Shown in pieces: positions 1-9,805 of a stretch of DNA of 64,000 bases (the stretch's first letter is position 1; every line of letters starts with the position of its first letter). The notes below the pieces were generated by a model, which did not search any database, was not told the origin of the DNA, and worked only from the letters and a program-made list of their open reading frames with translations. This DNA is from Burkholderia sp. PAMC 26561 (GTDB lineage: Bacteria; Pseudomonadota; Gammaproteobacteria; Burkholderiales; Burkholderiaceae). Position numbers and translations under genes: made by a program. The stretch spans positions 2,728,001 through 2,792,000 of the forward strand of contig NZ_CP014306.1 of the NCBI RefSeq assembly GCF_001557535.2, written 5' to 3'.

Positions 1-1
1 C

Positions 2-547
2 GCGGCCGTGTATGCGCCCAATGGCTGGATCGGACAATTTCTCGCGCCGCTCGGGCTCAAAGTGGCGTTTACGCCGCTGGGCGTGCTGGTGGCGCTGACG
101 TTCATCGGCTTGCCGTTCGTGGTGCGGACCGTGCAGCCGGTGCTCGAAGACTTCGAGCGCGAACAGGAAGAAGCCGCCGCGTGCCTTGGCGCGACTCGCT
201 GGCTGACGTTTCGCCGCGTGGTCCTGCCGTCGCTGTTCCCCGCGCTTCTGACCGGCTTCGCGCTTGCCTTCGCGCGCGCGCTGGGCGAGTACGGGTCGGT
301 GATTTTCATCGCGGGTAATGTGCCGATGAAATCCGAAATCACGTCGTTGCTGATCATCACGAAGCTGGAACAGTACGACTATGCCGGGGCGACCGCGATT
401 GCGGTCGTGATGCTGTGCGTGTCCTTCTTGATGCTGCTCCTGATCAACACGCTGCAATGGTTCCTCCAGCGGCGCACCAGCCGCGGCGGAGCGGGTCCCG
501 CGCCGGCGCTGGCCGGTTCACTGCATGTCGATGGAGCCAAAGCATGA
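2..547 (+). CDS. cysT: Sulfate/thiosulfate ABC transporter permease CysT (CysU), 5'-truncated by window edge
   Basis: Inner-membrane permease of the sulfate/thiosulfate importer; with CysW it forms the channel energised by CysA. Only the C-terminal ~180 residues are present because the reading frame is open to the window edge. The visible part has hydrophobic membrane segments and the ABC permease EAA loop ([21 protein letters not shown], of which EAA and the following G are the ATPase contact), followed by the [16 protein letters not shown] segment characteristic of CysT. The stop codon overlaps the cysW start (ATGA), so the two are translationally coupled. The true start lies upstream of the window. 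Confidence 0.93.
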   Translation, partial: AAVYAPNGWIGQFLAPLGLKVAFTPLGVLVALTFIGLPFVVRTVQPVLEDFEREQEEAAACLGATRWLTFRRVVLPSLFPALLTGFALAFARALGEYGSVIFIAGNVPMKSEITSLLIITKLEQYDYAGATAIAVVMLCVSFLMLLLINTLQWFLQRRTSRGGAGPAPALAGSLHVDGAKA

Positions 548-1488
548 GCGGCGTCGACCAGAAAGCGGCGGATCTCGGGGCGCTGCGTGCCATCGAACAC
601 AAGCTCGATCCCGTTACCGAATCGCGCGCCGTGCGCTGGATCCTGACGACGATCGCGCTGATCTTTCTCGCGCTGTTTCTCGTCGTGCCGCTTGCTGCCG
701 TGTTTGCGCAGGCCTTTGCGAAGGGCGTGGCGTATTACTTCGATTCGTTGAAGGACCCCGATGCGTGGTCCGCCATCAAGCTCACGTTGATCACGGCGGC
801 CATTGCCGTGCCGCTGAACGTTGTGTTTGGACTCTGCGCTTCGTGGGCGATCGCCAAGTTCGAGTTTCGTGGCAAGGCATTTCTCACCACGCTGATCGAC
901 TTGCCGTTTTCGGTCTCGCCGGTCGTCTCGGGCCTCATCTACGTGCTGATGTTCGGCGCGCAAGGCTGGTTCGGACCATGGCTCATCGACCATAACGTGC
1001 AGATCATCTTTGCCGTGCCGGGCATCGTCCTAGCAACGATCTTCGTCACGTTCCCGTTTGTCGCCCGTGAGCTGATCCCGCTGATGCAGGCCCAAGGCAA
1101 CGACGAAGAAGAAGCGGCGCACGTGCTTGGCGCGTCGGGCTGGCAAATCTTCCGGCGCGTGACGCTGCCCAATGTGAAGTGGGGTCTCCTGTACGGCGTG
1201 ATCCTCTGTAACGCGCGGGCGATGGGCGAGTTCGGCGCCGTGTCCGTGGTCTCGGGCCATATTCGCGGCCAGACCGACACCATGCCGCTGCACGTCGAAA
1301 TTCTCTACAACGAATACAACTTCTCGGCGGCGTTCGCCGTGGCCTCGTTGCTGGCGCTGCTGGCGCTCGTCACGCTCGGGCTGAAACTGCTCGCCGAAAA
1401 CCGCATGGAGAAATCGATAAAAGCCGCGCAAGCCCGGCCTGCCGATATCGATGTACACAAGCCCGCGGCCGCGTCACTCCAGAACTAG
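544..1488 (+). CDS. cysW: Sulfate/thiosulfate ABC transporter permease CysW
   Basis: Second permease subunit of the sulfate importer, 314 residues. I chose the ATG at 544, which overlaps the cysT stop and has GGAG about 10 nt upstream. The same frame runs open further 5', but that part lies inside cysT. The N-terminal ~25 residues are cytosolic, followed by a hydrophobic segment ([19 protein letters not shown]) and further membrane spans. The EAA loop ([22 protein letters not shown] without its last residues) lies near residues 185-205, and the [16 protein letters not shown] segment is typical of CysW. It is in one operon with cysT and cysA; cysA begins 15 nt downstream. Confidence 0.96.
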   Translation: MSGVDQKAADLGALRAIEHKLDPVTESRAVRWILTTIALIFLALFLVVPLAAVFAQAFAKGVAYYFDSLKDPDAWSAIKLTLITAAIAVPLNVVFGLCASWAIAKFEFRGKAFLTTLIDLPFSVSPVVSGLIYVLMFGAQGWFGPWLIDHNVQIIFAVPGIVLATIFVTFPFVARELIPLMQAQGNDEEEAAHVLGASGWQIFRRVTLPNVKWGLLYGVILCNARAMGEFGAVSVVSGHIRGQTDTMPLHVEILYNEYNFSAAFAVASLLALLALVTLGLKLLAENRMEKSIKAAQARPADIDVHKPAAASLQN

Positions 1489-1503
1489 AAGGCGAAGATC
1501 ACC

Positions 1504-2562
1504 ATGAGCATCATCGTTCGCAATTTGCAAAAGCGCTTTGGCGATTTCGTCGCGCTGGATAACGTCTCGCTGGACTTCCCCGCGGGCGAGCTGGTCGCGT
1601 TGCTTGGACCGTCGGGCTGCGGCAAGACCACGTTGTTGCGCGTAATCGCGGGACTCGAATACGCGGATGCGGGTTCGGTCGTGCTGAACGGCGAAGACGT
1701 CGCGGAAGTCGGCGCGCGCGAACGTCAGGTCGGTTTCGTGTTCCAGCATTACGCGCTGTTCCGCCATATGACCGTGTTCGAGAACGTCGCGTTCGGGCTG
1801 CGCGTGAAACCGCGCAAGGAACGGCCGCCGGAAGCCGTGATCCGCGAGAAAGTGCATGAGCTGCTGAAGCTTGTCCAGCTCGATTGGCTTGCGCAACGGT
1901 TTCCATCGGAGTTGTCGGGTGGTCAGCGGCAGCGCATTGCGCTGGCGCGTGCATTGGCTGTAGAGCCGAAAGTGCTGCTGCTCGACGAACCCTTCGGCGC
2001 GCTGGATGCCAAGGTCCGGAAGGAGCTGCGTAGCTGGTTGCGCCGTCTGCATGACGACCTGCATATCTCGACCATTTTCGTCACGCACGACCAGGAAGAA
2101 GCGTTGGAGGTCGCGGACCGGATCGTGGTGCTCAATCGCGGACATGTGGAGCAAGTGGGCAGCCCGCAAGACGTCTACGATCATCCGCAGACGTCGTTCG
2201 TCTACGAGTTCCTGGGCGCGGCAAACCGCCTGAAAGGGACCGTCGATGCACAAGGTTTCGTGGCGCAAGGCGCCGCCAAACCGATCGCGACCGAAGCCAG
2301 CTTCACGGGTCCGGCGGTCGCCTACGTCCGGCCGCACGATCTCACGCTGTTCCCGACGGCGTCGAGTCATCGCGACGGGATCGTGGTCGACGTGCGCCGC
2401 GTCGTGACGCTCGGCGGTTCGGTGCGCGTGGACCTGGAAGGCGCGGAAGGCAACGTGCTCGAAGCCGAACTGGATCGCGAGACGTGGCGCGCTTTGAACC
2501 TGAACATAGGCGATGGCGTGACCGCCGTCCCGCGCATGCTGCGCGTGTTCCCGGCACATTGA
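1504..2562 (+). CDS. cysA: Sulfate/thiosulfate ABC transporter ATP-binding protein CysA
   Basis: ATPase subunit of the sulfate importer, 352 residues, the normal length for CysA. Walker A GPSGCGKT is at residues 35-42, the ABC signature LSGGQ at 137-141, Walker B LLLDEP at 158-163, and the switch His in IFVTHDQEE follows. The C-terminal ~110 residues form the TOBE-type regulatory region seen in CysA/MalK-like ATPases. It begins 15 nt after cysW with AAGG upstream, and cysB follows 24 nt downstream on the same strand, so all four genes may be co-transcribed. The other possibility, a molybdate or spermidine ATPase, is excluded by the adjacent CysT/CysW permeases. Confidence 0.96.
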   Translation: MSIIVRNLQKRFGDFVALDNVSLDFPAGELVALLGPSGCGKTTLLRVIAGLEYADAGSVVLNGEDVAEVGARERQVGFVFQHYALFRHMTVFENVAFGLRVKPRKERPPEAVIREKVHELLKLVQLDWLAQRFPSELSGGQRQRIALARALAVEPKVLLLDEPFGALDAKVRKELRSWLRRLHDDLHISTIFVTHDQEEALEVADRIVVLNRGHVEQVGSPQDVYDHPQTSFVYEFLGAANRLKGTVDAQGFVAQGAAKPIATEASFTGPAVAYVRPHDLTLFPTASSHRDGIVVDVRRVVTLGGSVRVDLEGAEGNVLEAELDRETWRALNLNIGDGVTAVPRMLRVFPAH

Positions 2563-2586
2563 GACTACCCAAGAAGAGAGGCTGAC

Positions 2587-3513
2587 ATGAACTTCCAGCA
2601 ACTGCGTTTCGTCCGCGAGGCCGTGCGCCAGAACATGAATCTGACCGAGGTCGCGAACGTGCTTTATACGTCGCAATCGGGTGTATCGAAGCAGATCAAG
2701 GACCTCGAGGATGAACTCGGCGTCGACATTTTCATTCGTCGCGGCAAGCGTCTGACGGGCCTGACCGAGCCGGGCAAGGAAGTGCATCAGGTGATCGAAC
2801 GCATGCTGCTCGATGCCGAAAACCTGCGCCGCGTTGCGCGCCAGTTCGCCGACCAGGACAACGGCCATCTGGTGGTCGCGACGACTCACACGCAGGCGCG
2901 TTATGCATTGCCGAAAGTCATTCGCCGGTTCACCGAGGTGTTCCCGAAAGTCCACCTCGCGCTGCGCCAGGGCAGCCCGCAGCAGATCGCGCAGATGATC
3001 ATCAATGGCGAGGCGGACATCGGTATTTCGACAGAAGCGCTCGACCGGTATCCGGACATCATTACCTTCCCATGCTATTCGTGGCATCACACGGTAGTCG
3101 TGCCGAAGGGCCATCCGCTGGTCGGGCGCGAGAACCTCACGCTCGACGAAATCGCCGAATACCCGATCGTCACCTACGATAACGATTTCACCGGCCGTTC
3201 GCACGTCGACCAGGCGTTCGCGAAAGTGGGCGCAATGCCGGACGTGGTGCTGACCGCCATCGATGCCGACGTGATCAAGACCTATGTGGAGCTGGGCATG
3301 GGTATCGGCATTGTGGCTGCAATGGCCTTCGATGAAAAACGCGACACCGAACTCGTCGCGCTCGATACCCAACATCTGTTCGAGGCGAGCACCACGCGCG
3401 TGGGCTTGCGCAAGGGCGCCTTCCTTCGCGCTTACGCGTACAAGCTGATCGAGATGTTCGCGCCGCAACTGGATGAAGCGCAAATCGCGGCGCAGTTGCG
3501 CGAGGCGGCGTAA
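2587..3513 (+). CDS. cysB: LysR-type transcriptional regulator CysB
   Basis: CysB-family LysR regulator of sulfur assimilation, 308 residues. An N-terminal winged helix-turn-helix (about residues 1-60, including LTEVANVLYTSQSGVSKQI) is followed by the substrate-binding domain. In the CysB family this domain senses O-acetylserine/N-acetylserine or sulfate. The segment VVATTHTQARYALP is diagnostic for CysB/Cbl-type proteins. Its place directly after cysTWA fits control of sulfate uptake. Burkholderia also carries the paralogue SsuR for sulfonate utilisation; position next to cysA favours CysB. Close spacing (24 nt from cysA) suggests co-transcription and possible autoregulation. Confidence 0.93.
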   Translation: MNFQQLRFVREAVRQNMNLTEVANVLYTSQSGVSKQIKDLEDELGVDIFIRRGKRLTGLTEPGKEVHQVIERMLLDAENLRRVARQFADQDNGHLVVATTHTQARYALPKVIRRFTEVFPKVHLALRQGSPQQIAQMIINGEADIGISTEALDRYPDIITFPCYSWHHTVVVPKGHPLVGRENLTLDEIAEYPIVTYDNDFTGRSHVDQAFAKVGAMPDVVLTAIDADVIKTYVELGMGIGIVAAMAFDEKRDTELVALDTQHLFEASTTRVGLRKGAFLRAYAYKLIEMFAPQLDEAQIAAQLREAA

Positions 3514-3548
3514 AACTCGCTTCAGACACGCTCCGCTACAATTGCGGC

Positions 3549-4553
3549 ATGAACTCCTTACACACTTCATTGCCGCAGATTGCCGTCCTCGCCACCGGTG
3601 GCACCATCGCGGGCGAGGCGAGCGATGTCGCGAAAACCTCGGGTTACAAGGCCGGCGTTGTCGGCGTCGACAAACTGCTCCACGCCGTGCCGTCCTTGTC
3701 GCAGGTTGCGCGGATTCACTCGGAGCAAGTCGCGAGTATCGACAGCAAGGACATGACGCCGGCGCTCTGGGCCAATTTATGCGCACGCGTGAATGTCTTG
3801 CTCGCGCAGGATGACATCGATGGCGTCGTCATCACTCATGGCACGGATACGCTCGAAGAAACCGCGTATCTGCTGCATCTCACCGTCAAGAGCGACAAGC
3901 CGGTTGTGCTGACGGCGGCCATGCGGCCATCGACTGCCTTATCCGCCGATGGCCCGCTCAATTTGCTCAACGCGGTCACTGTGGCTGCGAGCAAGGCATC
4001 GTGGAAGCAGGGCGTGCTGGTCGCGTTCAACAATCAGATCCACAGCGGGCGCGATGTCACCAAGACCAGCACCTACGCCGTCGATGCCTTCCGATCGCCT
4101 GAGGGCGGCGCGCTCGGCTGGGTTCAGGACGGACAGGTCGAATATCAGCGCACGGTCGTGAGACCCCACACGCTGCAGACGCCGTTCGAGATCGCGGCTG
4201 AATTGCCGGCGGTCGAGATCGTGGCGAGCTATGCGGGGGCATCGCGAGTGGCTATCGACGCCCTGGTCGCCGCCGGCGCGAAAGGGCTGGTAATTGCCGG
4301 TACGGGAAACGGCTCGATCCACTCAACCATGCAGCAAGCCGTCGCCGATGCCACGAAGCACGGCGTAGTGGTCGTGCGGTCATCGCGTGTCGGTTCGGGT
4401 CACGTGATGCGCAACGGCGCGGCGCCGGACGACGCGCTCGGCTCGATCACGGCGGGAAGCCTGAACCCGTACAAGGCCCGCGTGCTGTTGATGCTGGCGC
4501 TGGCCGCGGGTGTTGCATCGAGAGACCTGCAAAACGTCTTCGATACCTACTGA
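3549..4553 (+). CDS. L-asparaginase (type II-like fold, apparently cytoplasmic)
   Basis: Hydrolyses L-asparagine to aspartate and ammonia. It has 334 residues. Both threonine motifs are present: ATGGTIAG near residues 15-22 (nucleophile Thr in TGGTI) and HGTDT at 97-101. A conserved Lys lies in the AAMRP region downstream. No signal peptide is visible: the N-terminus ([18 protein letters not shown]) goes almost straight into the first strand, so I infer a cytosolic enzyme despite overall similarity to type II asparaginases. A TACAAT -10-like hexamer ends 6 nt before the ATG and there is no Shine-Dalgarno, so the mRNA may be leaderless. The 3' end overlaps the convergent acetyltransferase gene by 7 nt. 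Confidence 0.9.
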   Translation: MNSLHTSLPQIAVLATGGTIAGEASDVAKTSGYKAGVVGVDKLLHAVPSLSQVARIHSEQVASIDSKDMTPALWANLCARVNVLLAQDDIDGVVITHGTDTLEETAYLLHLTVKSDKPVVLTAAMRPSTALSADGPLNLLNAVTVAASKASWKQGVLVAFNNQIHSGRDVTKTSTYAVDAFRSPEGGALGWVQDGQVEYQRTVVRPHTLQTPFEIAAELPAVEIVASYAGASRVAIDALVAAGAKGLVIAGTGNGSIHSTMQQAVADATKHGVVVVRSSRVGSGHVMRNGAAPDDALGSITAGSLNPYKARVLLMLALAAGVASRDLQNVFDTY

Positions 4554-5191
4554 TTCGCACACTCGCTCAATCGCTCGATATCGCCCGACACGATCTGTTC
4601 CAGGTGTCGGGTGATGGTTTCGACAGGCCAGTCCCACCCGGCGATGGCCTGCAGCCGGGCAACGGCTTCGGGCGCGAAGCGGGCCTTGATGGTTTTCGCC
4701 GGATTGCCGCCTACGATCGTATAGGGCGCGACATCGCCGGTCACCACCGATCTCGACGACACAATCGCGCCGTCCCCGATCCTGACGCCCGGCATGATCA
4801 GCGCGTCGTAGCCAATCCAGACGTCGTTGCCTATTACCGTATCGCCCTTATACGGCAAGTCGGAAAGCGATGGCATGACCTTTTCCCAGCCATTGCCGAA
4901 GATTTGAAACGGATACGTCGAGATACCGGAGAGTTTGTGATTGGCGCCGTTCATGATGAACTGGGCGCCTTTGGCGATAGCACAAAATTTCCCGATGATC
5001 AGCTTGTCGCCAATAAACGGAAAGTGGTAAAGCACGTTGCGTTCGAAGTGCTCGGCGTCTTCGGGATCGTCGTAATACGTGTAGTCACCGACCACGATAT
5101 TCGGATTCTTGACAGTGTTCTTGATAAAACAGACTTGCGGAAAGCCTTCCATGGGATGTTTGTTCTTCGGATCGGGACCGTTCATGCGCAC
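4547..5191 (-). CDS. Vat/CatB-type acetyltransferase (left-handed beta-helix, xenobiotic acetyltransferase family)
   Basis: 214 residues, close to the usual ~210 of Vat and CatB xenobiotic acetyltransferases, which O-acetylate streptogramin A or chloramphenicol using acetyl-CoA. Visible family traits are the N-terminal GDYTYYDD segment, the catalytic His in NGANHKLSG, and imperfect hexapeptide repeats ([18 protein letters not shown] and following) that build the beta-helix. The C-terminal [13 protein letters not shown] motif is typical. Whether it acts on an antibiotic cannot be told from sequence; many chromosomal homologues have no known substrate. ATG at 5191 or 5185 are both possible starts. 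The gene converges on the asparaginase with a 7 nt overlap. Confidence 0.85.
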   Translation of the reverse strand: MRMNGPDPKNKHPMEGFPQVCFIKNTVKNPNIVVGDYTYYDDPEDAEHFERNVLYHFPFIGDKLIIGKFCAIAKGAQFIMNGANHKLSGISTYPFQIFGNGWEKVMPSLSDLPYKGDTVIGNDVWIGYDALIMPGVRIGDGAIVSSRSVVTGDVAPYTIVGGNPAKTIKARFAPEAVARLQAIAGWDWPVETITRHLEQIVSGDIERLSECANQ

Positions 5192-5250
5192 TCCGGAAAA
5201 AGGATGTCATTGATAGGCCGATCCTGCCTTGCCGCGTTGATTCAGGCAAT

Positions 5251-5276
5251 AAAAAACGCGAACCACGGTTCGCGTT
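5251..5276 (-). terminator. Rho-independent terminator of the BON-LysM gene
   Basis: Perfect 10-bp inverted repeat AACGCGAACC / GGTTCGCGTT with a 2-nt spacer. On the minus strand the stem is followed by a run of six T. It lies 29 nt after the stop of the LysM gene. Confidence 0.9.
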
Positions 5277-5304
5277 CTTCAATTCTTCAACCGACTCAAC
5301 CTAC

Positions 5305-5793
5305 TCAAGCCAGCGGCGGAATCCGCAAGACCTGTCCCGGATAAATCTTGTCCGGGCTGCTGAGCATCGGCTTGTTGGCCTCGAAAATCACGTCGTTCTT
5401 CGCGCCGTTGCCGTAGTACTTGGTCGCGATCTTCCAGAGATTGTCGCCCGCGGCCACAGTGTGAAATTGTGAAACGGGCGTGGGATTCAGAACGGTGATG
5501 TGATCGTCGACCTTGTCGACATGCTGCACGTTGCCTGCCGCGACGAGAATCTTCTCCTTGGTCGCCTGATCGGCGGCCTGGCCGCTAACTGTGACCGTAT
5601 GCGATGCGCCGTCGAACGTGACTTGCAGGTTGTCGGCCGTGAGGCCCTGATTGCGGATGTACGCAGCGATCGCGTCTCCCGCAGTCTTGTTCAACGCCGC
5701 TACATCCGGCGCTGCTGGCGCAGCCGATGCGGTTGTCGATACGGCGCCGAACAACTTCTCGCCCGCTTCCTTGATGAAACTGAACATGCCCAT
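5305..5793 (-). CDS. BON and LysM domain protein (Kbp/YgaU-like)
   Basis: 162 residues. Residues ~35-105 form a BON domain (GLTADNLQVTFDGASHTVTV, then the conserved VDKVDDHITV strand) and residues ~110-160 a LysM domain (FHTVAAGDNLWKIATKYYGN). This two-domain order and size match E. coli Kbp (YgaU), a cytoplasmic potassium-binding protein. There is no signal peptide; the N-terminus MGMFSFIKEAGEKLFG is the amphipathic helix usual in this family. The start has AGGAG 7 nt upstream. It is monocistronic, with its own terminator at 5251-5276. Function is inferred from the homologue only. Confidence 0.9.
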   Translation of the reverse strand: MGMFSFIKEAGEKLFGAVSTTASAAPAAPDVAALNKTAGDAIAAYIRNQGLTADNLQVTFDGASHTVTVSGQAADQATKEKILVAAGNVQHVDKVDDHITVLNPTPVSQFHTVAAGDNLWKIATKYYGNGAKNDVIFEANKPMLSSPDKIYPGQVLRIPPLA

Positions 5794-6095
5794 GTTGCAA
5801 CTCCTGTATTAAGCCAATGAGACGGCCGGATAAAGCCGAGCCTCTTAGTCGCACGGCATCGGGCTTAGTTCGCGGTGTTCACGGGAGGAGTTGTAATACT
5901 GTGTGGACGGGCACGAAGTGAAACAAAAACTTGAAGCAAAGCTTGAATCAAAAACAAAAAAAGATCCGGCAGGCGGACACCCGGCAATGACGTCTGACCG
6001 ACCAAGGCTTCCACGTCATCGCCGGGCGCCGCTAGACGGACCCAACGTTATTACACTTCTTGCAACCCACCGGAGATCAGCCGGTTTTCAGCAAT
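5794..6095. other. Intergenic region between glxR and the BON-LysM gene
   Basis: 302 bases without a credible gene. The left end holds the leader and presumed promoter of the minus-strand LysM gene. The middle (about 5925-5970) is A-rich. Near 6069-6085 a small hairpin (ACCGG, 7-nt loop, CCGGT) is followed by four T on the plus strand, too weak to call a terminator with confidence. Nothing else recognised. Confidence 0.6.
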
Positions 6096-6983
6096 TCAGT
6101 TTCCTTCGGTAACCTGATGATTCGACATCAGTTCCAGCGCCCGGACCATGCCCGAGTGATCCCACTCGCGCCCGCCGTTCGCCACGCAGACGCTGAACAG
6201 TTGCTGCGCGCTCGCCGTATGCGGCAACGCGAGTCCAAGCTTCTTGGCGCTTTCCAATGCCAGATTCAGGTCCTTTTGATGCAGTTCGATCCGGAAGCCC
6301 GGGTTGAACGTGCGCTTGGTCATGCGCTCGCCGTGAACTTCCAGGATCCGCGATGCCGCGAAGCCGCCCATCAATGCCTTGCGTACGCGCTCGGGATCGG
6401 CGCCGGACTTCGATGCAAACAGCAGCGCTTCACCCACGGCTTCAATGTTGAGTGCCACGATGATCTGGTTGGCCACCTTGCAGGTTTGCCCCGCGCCGTT
6501 ATCGCCGATGAGCGTGATGTTCTTGCCCATCGCTTCGAAGAGCGGCTTCGCGCGTTCGAACGCAGCTTCCGGGCCGCCGACCATGATGGTGAGCGTCGCT
6601 TCACGCGCGCCGACTTCGCCGCCGGAGACGGGTGCATCGAGGTAATCGCAACCCAATGCGTTGATCTTCTTGGCGAATGCCTGCGTTTCGATGGGCGAGA
6701 TGGAGCTCATGTCGATCACGAGCTGGCCTTTCTCGAGACCCTTCGCCACGCCGTCGTCGGCGAACAGGACGTTGGCGACGTCGGGCGTGTCCGGCACCAT
6801 CAGGACGATGATTTCGCTGCCGCGCGTCACTTCCGTCGAGCTGCCGACGACCGTGCCGAGCGAGCGCAGATCCTCAGGCACCGGATACGCGCCGTTCAGG
6901 ACCAGCGTGTGGCCCGCTTTTTTCAGGTTGCGCGCCATGTGGGCGCCCATGATGCCAAGTCCGATAAAACCGATTGTTGCCAT
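6096..6983 (-). CDS. glxR: Tartronate semialdehyde reductase (2-hydroxy-3-oxopropionate reductase)
   Basis: Reduces tartronate semialdehyde to D-glycerate with NAD(P)H, the last step of the glyoxylate carboligase route. It has 295 residues from the ATG at 6983, preceded by a strong GGAGGAG; an in-frame upstream extension is ignored. The Rossmann motif is GFIGLGIMG (residues 5-13). The beta-hydroxyacid dehydrogenase substrate motif DAPVSGGEVGAREATL lies near residue 120, and the catalytic Lys sits in GAGQTCKVANQI near residue 170. It ends the gcl-hyi-glxR operon, 34 nt after hyi. Its pathway partners are adjacent, which separates it from 3-hydroxyisobutyrate dehydrogenase. Confidence 0.95.
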   Translation of the reverse strand: MATIGFIGLGIMGAHMARNLKKAGHTLVLNGAYPVPEDLRSLGTVVGSSTEVTRGSEIIVLMVPDTPDVANVLFADDGVAKGLEKGQLVIDMSSISPIETQAFAKKINALGCDYLDAPVSGGEVGAREATLTIMVGGPEAAFERAKPLFEAMGKNITLIGDNGAGQTCKVANQIIVALNIEAVGEALLFASKSGADPERVRKALMGGFAASRILEVHGERMTKRTFNPGFRIELHQKDLNLALESAKKLGLALPHTASAQQLFSVCVANGGREWDHSGMVRALELMSNHQVTEGN

Positions 6984-7017
6984 TACGTGTGTCTCCTCCA
7001 GTTGTCGGGTCGTGGCT

Positions 7018-7821
7018 TCAAGCCACCGCGCGCGCGTTCTTCCAGCCTGCAAGCTCGCTCAGCCATCCAAGGCCGGCTTCGGTCGTCGCACGCGGCTTGT
7101 ATTCGCAACCGATCCAGCCTTGATAGCCGACCGAATCCAGCAGCGAGAACAGGAACGGATAGTTGATCTCGCCCGTGCCCGGTTCGTTGCGGCCGGGGTT
7201 GTCGGCGAGTTGAACGTGCGCGATCAGTGGCAGGTTGCGTTTGATCGTCGCCGCAAGTTCGCCTTCCATGCGCTGCATGTGATAGATGTCGTACTGCAGG
7301 AACAGGTTGTCCGAGCCGACATCGCGGATCACATCCAGCCCTTCCTGCGATTTGTTCAGCGCGAAGCCGGGGATATCGAAGTGATTGCACGGCTCGACCA
7401 GCAGCCTGATGCCTTCCTTCTTCAACGCGGCGGCGGCGAACTTCAAATTCTCAACGATGGTCGCCCGTGCGTCCTCACGGCTCACCGAAGCAGGCGGAAT
7501 ACCGACCAGGCAATTGAGTTGCGGCACGTTCAACGCCTTCGCGTATTCGATCGCCTTCGACACGCCTTCGCGAAACTCTTCCTTGCGGTCCGGCAGACAC
7601 GCGATGCCACGCTCGCCGCCTTCCCAATTGCCGGCCGGGAGGTTATGCAGCACGATCTGAAGGTTGTTGTCGTCAAGACGCTGGCGCAGATCCGCGATGG
7701 AGTACGGATACGGAAACAGGAACTCCACCGCCTCGAAACCCGCTTCCGCTGCCGCTGCAAAGCGGTCGAGGAAGGGCACTTCGTTGAACAGCATCGTCAG
7801 GTTTGCGGCAAATTTCGGCAT
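7018..7821 (-). CDS. hyi: Hydroxypyruvate isomerase
   Basis: Interconverts hydroxypyruvate and tartronate semialdehyde. It has 267 residues from ATG 7821 (MPKFAANL), a TIM-barrel of the xylose isomerase-like superfamily. The metal/catalytic Glu residues are in LLVEPCNHFDIPGF and IGCEYKPR near the C-terminus. The QYDIYHMQRMEGEL and HVQLADNPGRNEPGTGEI segments are hallmark Hyi motifs. It lies between gcl and glxR in the glyoxylate operon; the spacing to glxR is 34 nt and to gcl 47 nt. Confidence 0.95.
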   Translation of the reverse strand: MPKFAANLTMLFNEVPFLDRFAAAAEAGFEAVEFLFPYPYSIADLRQRLDDNNLQIVLHNLPAGNWEGGERGIACLPDRKEEFREGVSKAIEYAKALNVPQLNCLVGIPPASVSREDARATIVENLKFAAAALKKEGIRLLVEPCNHFDIPGFALNKSQEGLDVIRDVGSDNLFLQYDIYHMQRMEGELAATIKRNLPLIAHVQLADNPGRNEPGTGEINYPFLFSLLDSVGYQGWIGCEYKPRATTEAGLGWLSELAGWKNARAVA

Positions 7822-7868
7822 GGTTTCTACTCTCTCAGGCTGCATTCAGGCTACGTTCTGACTGGTAC

Positions 7869-9650
7869 TCAGGCGTTCGATGTCGACGCAATGGCCGTCG
7901 GCGCGTCCTGCTCGGTTTCGGCGAGCGGCTCGAACTCGTTGATGGCATCGATTTCCGTGCCCATCGCAATGTTCGTCACGCGCTCCAGAATCACTTCCAC
8001 GATGACCGGCACGCCGAACTCCGCGAGCATCCCTTCGGCCTTGCGCAGCGCCGGGGCGAGATCTTCCGGTTTGAAGACGCGCATCGCCTTGCAACCCAGA
8101 CCTTCGGCCACCGCCACGTGATCCACGCCATACCCGTTCAGATCGGGCGCGTTGATGTTCTCGAACGCGAGCTGCACGCAGTAGTCCATATCGAAGCCGC
8201 GTTGCGCCTGGCGGATCAAACCGAGGTACGAGTTGTTCACGACCACGTGAATGTAAGGCAAGCGGAACTGCGCACCCACAGCCAGCTCTTCGATCATGAA
8301 CTGGAAGTCGTAGTCGCCGGAGAGCGCCACGATCGGCCGTTGCGGGTCCGCTGCACGCACACCGAGCGCTGCCGGAATCGTCCAGCCGAGCGGGCCGGCC
8401 TGGCCGCAATTGATCCAGTTGCGCGCCTTGTACACGTGCAGGAACTGCGCGCCGGCGATCTGCGAGAGACCGATCGTCGAGATGTAGCAGGTGTCGCGTC
8501 CGAAGACCTTGTTCATCTCTTCGTAGACGCGCTGCGGCTTCATCGGCACGTTGTCGAAGTGCGTCTTGCGATGCATCGTGCGCTTGCGTTCCTGGCATTC
8601 GCCCACCCACGTTCCGCGATCCTTCAGCTTGCCCGCTGCCTTCCATTCGCGCGCCACTTCCACGAAAAGTTCGAGCGCGAATTTGGCGTCGGAGACAATC
8701 CCGAGATCCGGTCCGAACACGCGGCCGATCTGCGTCGGCTCGATATCCACGTGCACGAACGTACGGCCCTTCGTATAGACCTCGACGCTGCCCGTATGAC
8801 GGTTCGCCCAGCGATTGCCGATGCCGAGAACGAAGTCCGACGCAAGCATGTTGGCGTTGCCGTACCGGTGCGCGGTCTGCAAGCCGCACATGCCGGCCAT
8901 CAGCGGATGGTCGTCGGCGATTGCGCCCCAGCTCATCAGCGTCGGGATCACCGGCACGTTGATCAGCTCGGCGAACTCCACGAGCAGATCTTCAGCAGCC
9001 GCATTCAACACGCCGCCGCCGGACACGATCAACGGCCGCTCGGACGTGGTCAGCATCGTCAGTGCTTTTTCGACCTGGGCGCGGGTGGCTTTCGGCTTGT
9101 AGACGGGCAGGGGTTCGTAGGTATCGATATCGAATTCGATTTCGGCGAGCTGCACGTCAATCGGTAAATCGACCAGCACCGGACCCGGACGGCCCGAACG
9201 CATCAGGTGAAACGCCTGCTGGAACACGCGCGGCACAAGCGCCGGTTCGCGCACCGTGACCGCCCACTTGGTCACCGGCTTCGCGATCGACTCGATATCG
9301 ACGGCCTGGAAATCTTCCTTGTAGAGACGCGAGCGCGGCGCCTGGCCCGTGATGGCGAGGATCGGAATCGAATCGGCCTGGGCGGAATAGAGACCGGTGA
9401 TCATGTCGGTCCCGGCGGGTCCCGACGTTCCGATACACACGCCAATATTTCCCGGCGACGCCCGCGTATAACCTTCAGCCATGTGCGACGCGCCTTCCAC
9501 GTGCCGCGCCAGCACGTGGCCGATACTGCCGGCCCGCTGCAACGCCGAGTAGAACGGATTGATGGCCGCGCCCGGCACGCCGAACGCCATTTCGATCCCT
9601 TCTTTTTCCAGCACGAGAACGGCTGCATCTACAGCTCGCATTTTGGTCAT
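7869..9650 (-). CDS. gcl: Glyoxylate carboligase (tartronate-semialdehyde synthase)
   Basis: ThDP-, Mg- and FAD-dependent enzyme that condenses two glyoxylate into tartronate semialdehyde plus CO2. From ATG 9650 (GGAGA upstream) it is 593 residues, the same as E. coli Gcl. The upstream in-frame extension reaches into the promoter region and is not used. Val51 ([14 protein letters not shown]) replaces the Glu that nearly all other ThDP enzymes use, a defining feature of Gcl. The ThDP-binding motif [15 protein letters not shown]...NNS is at about 430-465. First gene of gcl-hyi-glxR, divergent from a LysR regulator. Confidence 0.97.
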   Translation of the reverse strand: MTKMRAVDAAVLVLEKEGIEMAFGVPGAAINPFYSALQRAGSIGHVLARHVEGASHMAEGYTRASPGNIGVCIGTSGPAGTDMITGLYSAQADSIPILAITGQAPRSRLYKEDFQAVDIESIAKPVTKWAVTVREPALVPRVFQQAFHLMRSGRPGPVLVDLPIDVQLAEIEFDIDTYEPLPVYKPKATRAQVEKALTMLTTSERPLIVSGGGVLNAAAEDLLVEFAELINVPVIPTLMSWGAIADDHPLMAGMCGLQTAHRYGNANMLASDFVLGIGNRWANRHTGSVEVYTKGRTFVHVDIEPTQIGRVFGPDLGIVSDAKFALELFVEVAREWKAAGKLKDRGTWVGECQERKRTMHRKTHFDNVPMKPQRVYEEMNKVFGRDTCYISTIGLSQIAGAQFLHVYKARNWINCGQAGPLGWTIPAALGVRAADPQRPIVALSGDYDFQFMIEELAVGAQFRLPYIHVVVNNSYLGLIRQAQRGFDMDYCVQLAFENINAPDLNGYGVDHVAVAEGLGCKAMRVFKPEDLAPALRKAEGMLAEFGVPVIVEVILERVTNIAMGTEIDAINEFEPLAETEQDAPTAIASTSNA

Positions 9651-9699
9651 GACTGTCTCCATCCACTGTGTGTTTCGTTGCGTCCCGCCATTGCAGAAC

Positions 9700-9779
9700 G
9701 TCGTTTGATGGACTTTATGCGTGTGCCGGAGTGTTGATAAGATCAGCCAGAGTCGTTTGATCCGATACAAAAAGTATCG
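9700..9779. promoter_or_regulatory. Putative operator region in the gcl / LysR divergent intergenic space
   Basis: The 155-bp divergent space holds two copies of GTCGTTTGAT (9700-9709 and 9752-9761) exactly 52 bp apart, about five helical turns. Next to the second copy is a perfect palindrome, CGATAC-AAAAA-GTATCG (9763-9779), 27 bp before the lysR start. Spaced repeats plus a dyad are typical of LysR-type binding regions. That the adjacent LysR protein binds here is inference. Confidence 0.45.
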
Positions 9780-9805
9780 AACGGACAAATACGGAGACAA
9801 ACAAA

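Noticed and set aside
1474..3786. Long minus-strand open frame (770 codons) opposite cysA-cysB
   Set aside because: High-GC shadow of two well-supported plus-strand genes; Arg/His-rich composition with no domain.
4547..5191. Calling the acetyltransferase a confirmed antibiotic-resistance gene
   Set aside because: Family membership is clear but chromosomal members often have other or unknown substrates; no mobile context.
6060..9167. Plus-strand open frames opposite glxR, hyi and gcl
   Set aside because: Antisense to a coherent three-gene pathway operon; no domain seen.
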